From positions 1 through 7,553 of the forward strand of contig RFJV01000323.1 of the NCBI GenBank assembly GCA_003694775.1: a DNA stretch of 7,553 bases, in the 5' to 3' direction. Made by a program: the position numbers and the translations under genes. Origin of the DNA: Chloroflexota bacterium. Its GTDB lineage: Bacteria > Chloroflexota > Anaerolineae > 4572-78 > J111. The notes under the pieces are model-generated. The model saw only the letters and a list, made by a program, of their open reading frames with translations. It made no database searches and was not told where the DNA came from. The stretch's first letter is position 1. The number at the start of each line of letters is the position of its first letter. This document shows, piece after piece, positions 6,299 to 7,553 of the stretch.

Positions 6299-7053
6299 TG
6301 GAAAACAAAATCGAAGTGCAGAATTTCAACTTTTTCTACGGCGACTTCCAGGCCCTGATTGACATCAATATCAACATCAAGAAAAACCAGATTACCGCCC
6401 TGATTGGGCCATCGGGATGCGGCAAATCTACCTTTCTGCGTGCCCTGAACCGGATGAACGACACCATCCCCGGTGTCCGCGCCGAAGGGCAGGTTCTGCT
6501 AGACGGGAAGAATATCTACGACCCCGATGTGGATGTGGTTGACCTGCGCCAGCGGGTCGGGATGGTGTTTCAGCGGCCCAATCCGTTTCCGCAGAGCATT
6601 TTTGATAACGTGGCCTTTGGCCCCCGCGTGCTGGGGATGGCCCGCAACGGCAATCTGGAAGAGATGGTCCGTGAGAGTCTGGAGGGGGCGGCCCTGTGGG
6701 ACGAGGTAAAGCACCGCCTGCATGAGCCGGCCCTGGAGCTGAACCCCGGCCAACAGCAGAGGCTGTGCATTGCCCGCGCCATTGCCGTGAAGCCTGAGGT
6801 CATTCTGATGGACGAGCCGTGCTCCGCCCTGGACCCGATTGCCACGCTCAAGGTAGAAGACCTGATGCGGGAACTGGCCCGTAATTACACCATTGTGATT
6901 GTCACCCACAATATGCAGCAGGCGGCACGGGCCTCGCACTGGACCGGTTTTTTCTGGCTGGGCCGGCTGGTGGAGTTCAACGCCACCGAGGAGCTTTTCC
7001 GCAGTCCCAAAGAAGAGCTGACCGAAGCCTACATCACCGGACGGCGGGGCTAA
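6298..7053 (+). CDS. pstB: PstB-family ATPase, copy 2, with degenerate signature motif
   Basis: This 251-residue PstB-family ATPase has Walker A G37-T45 (GPSGCGKST), Q-loop Q92 ([12 protein letters not shown]), Walker B with catalytic E173 (VILMDEP), D-loop SALD at 176-179 and H204 ([10 protein letters not shown]), all canonical. The ABC signature before QQRLCIAR is L148-N149-P150-G151-Q152 instead of LSGGQ. The loss of Ser and the first Gly should weaken contact with ATP on the opposite subunit. These changes mirror those of copy 1, implying an obligate heterodimer. The start is the ATG at 6298, overlapping the preceding TGA. Its reading frame stays open upstream to 5941 within copy 1, but that part has no family similarity. 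A terminator-like hairpin overlaps its stop codon. Family assignment is secure; the heterodimer is inference. Confidence 0.95.
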   Translation: MENKIEVQNFNFFYGDFQALIDININIKKNQITALIGPSGCGKSTFLRALNRMNDTIPGVRAEGQVLLDGKNIYDPDVDVVDLRQRVGMVFQRPNPFPQSIFDNVAFGPRVLGMARNGNLEEMVRESLEGAALWDEVKHRLHEPALELNPGQQQRLCIARAIAVKPEVILMDEPCSALDPIATLKVEDLMRELARNYTIVIVTHNMQQAARASHWTGFFWLGRLVEFNATEELFRSPKEELTEAYITGRRG

Positions 7054-7071
7054 ATTAGCCCCGTCTTACTT
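7045..7071 (+). terminator. Possible intrinsic terminator after pstB copy 2
   Basis: CGGGGCTAA at 7045-7053 and TTAGCCCCG at 7055-7063 are perfect inverted repeats. They make a 7-bp GC-rich stem with a 5-nt loop, followed by TCTTACTT (7064-7071). The stem includes the pstB2 stop codon. The T-tract is interrupted, so termination may be partial and act to lower phoU expression relative to pst. Confidence 0.5.
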
Positions 7072-7098
7072 GACCTGTATCGCCGGTTGGTTTACGAT
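7070..7098 (+). promoter_or_regulatory. phoU: Candidate phoU promoter
   Basis: TTGACC (7070-7075) and TACGAT (7093-7098) are separated by exactly 17 bp, with 9 of 12 matches to the sigma-70 consensus. The -35 begins at the end of the terminator-like tract, giving phoU a plausible independent start of transcription near 7105. No Pho-box-like repeat array is seen here. Confidence 0.45.
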
Positions 7099-7119
7099 AC
7101 CGGTGGAGATTAGCAGATT

Positions 7120-7162
7120 GATGAGGGTGAAGAGTCCTCCGTCCCTCCCTTCATCCCTCATC
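7120..7162 (+). promoter_or_regulatory. GA/CT hairpin in the phoU leader
   Basis: GATGAGGGTGAAG (7120-7132) pairs with CTTCATCCCTCATC (7149-7162), giving 13 base pairs with a single bulged T at 7154 and a 16-nt loop. The loop carries two CCTCC motifs (7136-7140 and 7144-7148) complementary to the phoU ribosome-binding site GAGGAGG (7171-7177). A role in translation control is speculative. Confidence 0.45.
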
Positions 7163-7182
7163 CCTTAATTGAGGAGGATTTT

Positions 7183-7553
7183 ATGCGAGAGCGATTTGAA
7201 CGCAAGCTGAACGAACTGCGGGACGATGTGCTGAAAATGGGCAGTATGGTGGAGGAAGAAATCACCCTGGCCCTGCAGGCACTCGACACGCTGGATGTAT
7301 CGCTGGTGCCGCAGATTTTCGAGGCGGATGTGGGGGTCAACAAACAGCGTTTTGCCATTGAAGAAAAATGCTTTGCCCTGATTGTAACCCAACAGCCCGC
7401 GGCCAGCGACCTGCGCCGGATTATCGGTATTATGAATATGATTGTCGACCTGGAGCGGATGGGGGACAAGGCCAAGAGCATTGGCAAGATTGTTCCGCGT
7501 CTGGTGGAGCACCCCAAGCGGGCCAGAGTGCCGGAAATCCAACAGCTTGGCGA
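7183..7553 (+). CDS. phoU: PhoU, phosphate signalling protein (5' part, cut by window end)
   Basis: The first 123 residues of PhoU are present and the gene continues past the window. PhoU is a cytosolic helical-bundle protein that links Pst activity to the PhoR/PhoB-type sensor system and restrains phosphate uptake. Visible family features are the amphipathic first helices with M22-V23-E24, D49 and N53 followed by IEEKC (59-63), TQQPAASDLRRI (69-80), and DLERMGD at 89-95, which contains a metal-binding ExxxD pattern (E91, D95). The start is the ATG at 7183 with a strong GAGGAGG at 7171-7177. It lies 129 bp after pstB2, unlike the tightly packed genes before it. A hairpin, a candidate promoter and a second hairpin fill the gap, so it may be transcribed separately in part. 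Confidence 0.95.
   Translation, partial: MRERFERKLNELRDDVLKMGSMVEEEITLALQALDTLDVSLVPQIFEADVGVNKQRFAIEEKCFALIVTQQPAASDLRRIIGIMNMIVDLERMGDKAKSIGKIVPRLVEHPKRARVPEIQQLG

Noticed and set aside
5941..7053. Extended pstB copy 2 starting inside copy 1 (possible fusion)
   Set aside because: The frame stays open upstream but the added 119 residues are off-frame pstB1 sequence. The ATG at 6298 gives a normal-length PstB.

Overview
The window is a phosphate-acquisition locus, probably from a member of the Chloroflexota (Anaerolineae/Ardenticatenia-like). That assignment is inference. It rests on moderately high GC, short period-7/8 tandem repeats in the gene leaders, a basic pentapeptide-repeat protein, and a Pst operon with two adjacent pstB genes. 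No rRNA or marker gene is present to confirm it. A cyanobacterial origin was considered because the Pho-box-like repeats and heptamer repeats resemble cyanobacterial ones.

Layout. Bases 1-255 hold an inverted-repeat element (1-61), a strong sigma-70-type promoter (114-142) and two blocks of heptamer repeats. They lead into a pentapeptide-repeat protein gene (256-774, +). Convergent with it, 6 bp away, is a Na+/phosphate cotransporter-family gene with a C-terminal PhoU-like domain (781-2484, -). The divergent region 2485-2796 contains five tandem 11-bp-spaced TTAAC-type repeats, which form a Pho-box-like array, followed by a -10 element and two more repeat blocks. Then comes the operon pstS (2797-3723), pstC (3728-4690), pstA (4687-5532), pstB copy 1 (5540-6298) and pstB copy 2 (6298-7053), with spacings of 4 bp, -4 bp, 7 bp and -1 bp. 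After pstB2 there is a hairpin resembling a terminator, a candidate promoter and a GA/CT-rich hairpin. The 5' part of phoU (7183-7553) runs off the window.

How the genes work together. PstS is a lipoprotein that captures phosphate outside the membrane. PstC and PstA form the channel, and the two PstB ATPases would power it. PhoU links transporter activity to Pho regulation. The divergent Na+/Pi-family protein offers a second phosphate route and carries its own PhoU-like domain. The shared intergenic region suggests joint control by phosphate limitation.

Most notable observation. The two PstB proteins have complementary motif losses. Copy 1 lacks the Q-loop glutamine (A93) and the Walker B catalytic glutamate (N174) but keeps LSGGQ. 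Copy 2 keeps the Q-loop, Walker B glutamate and H-loop but has LNPGQ in place of LSGGQ. In a head-to-tail heterodimer this gives exactly one fully canonical ATP site and one fully degenerate site, as in asymmetric ABC exporters such as TM287/288 or CFTR. It suggests an obligate heterodimeric, single-active-site phosphate importer. The PstA coupling loop has also lost the EAA-motif glutamate.
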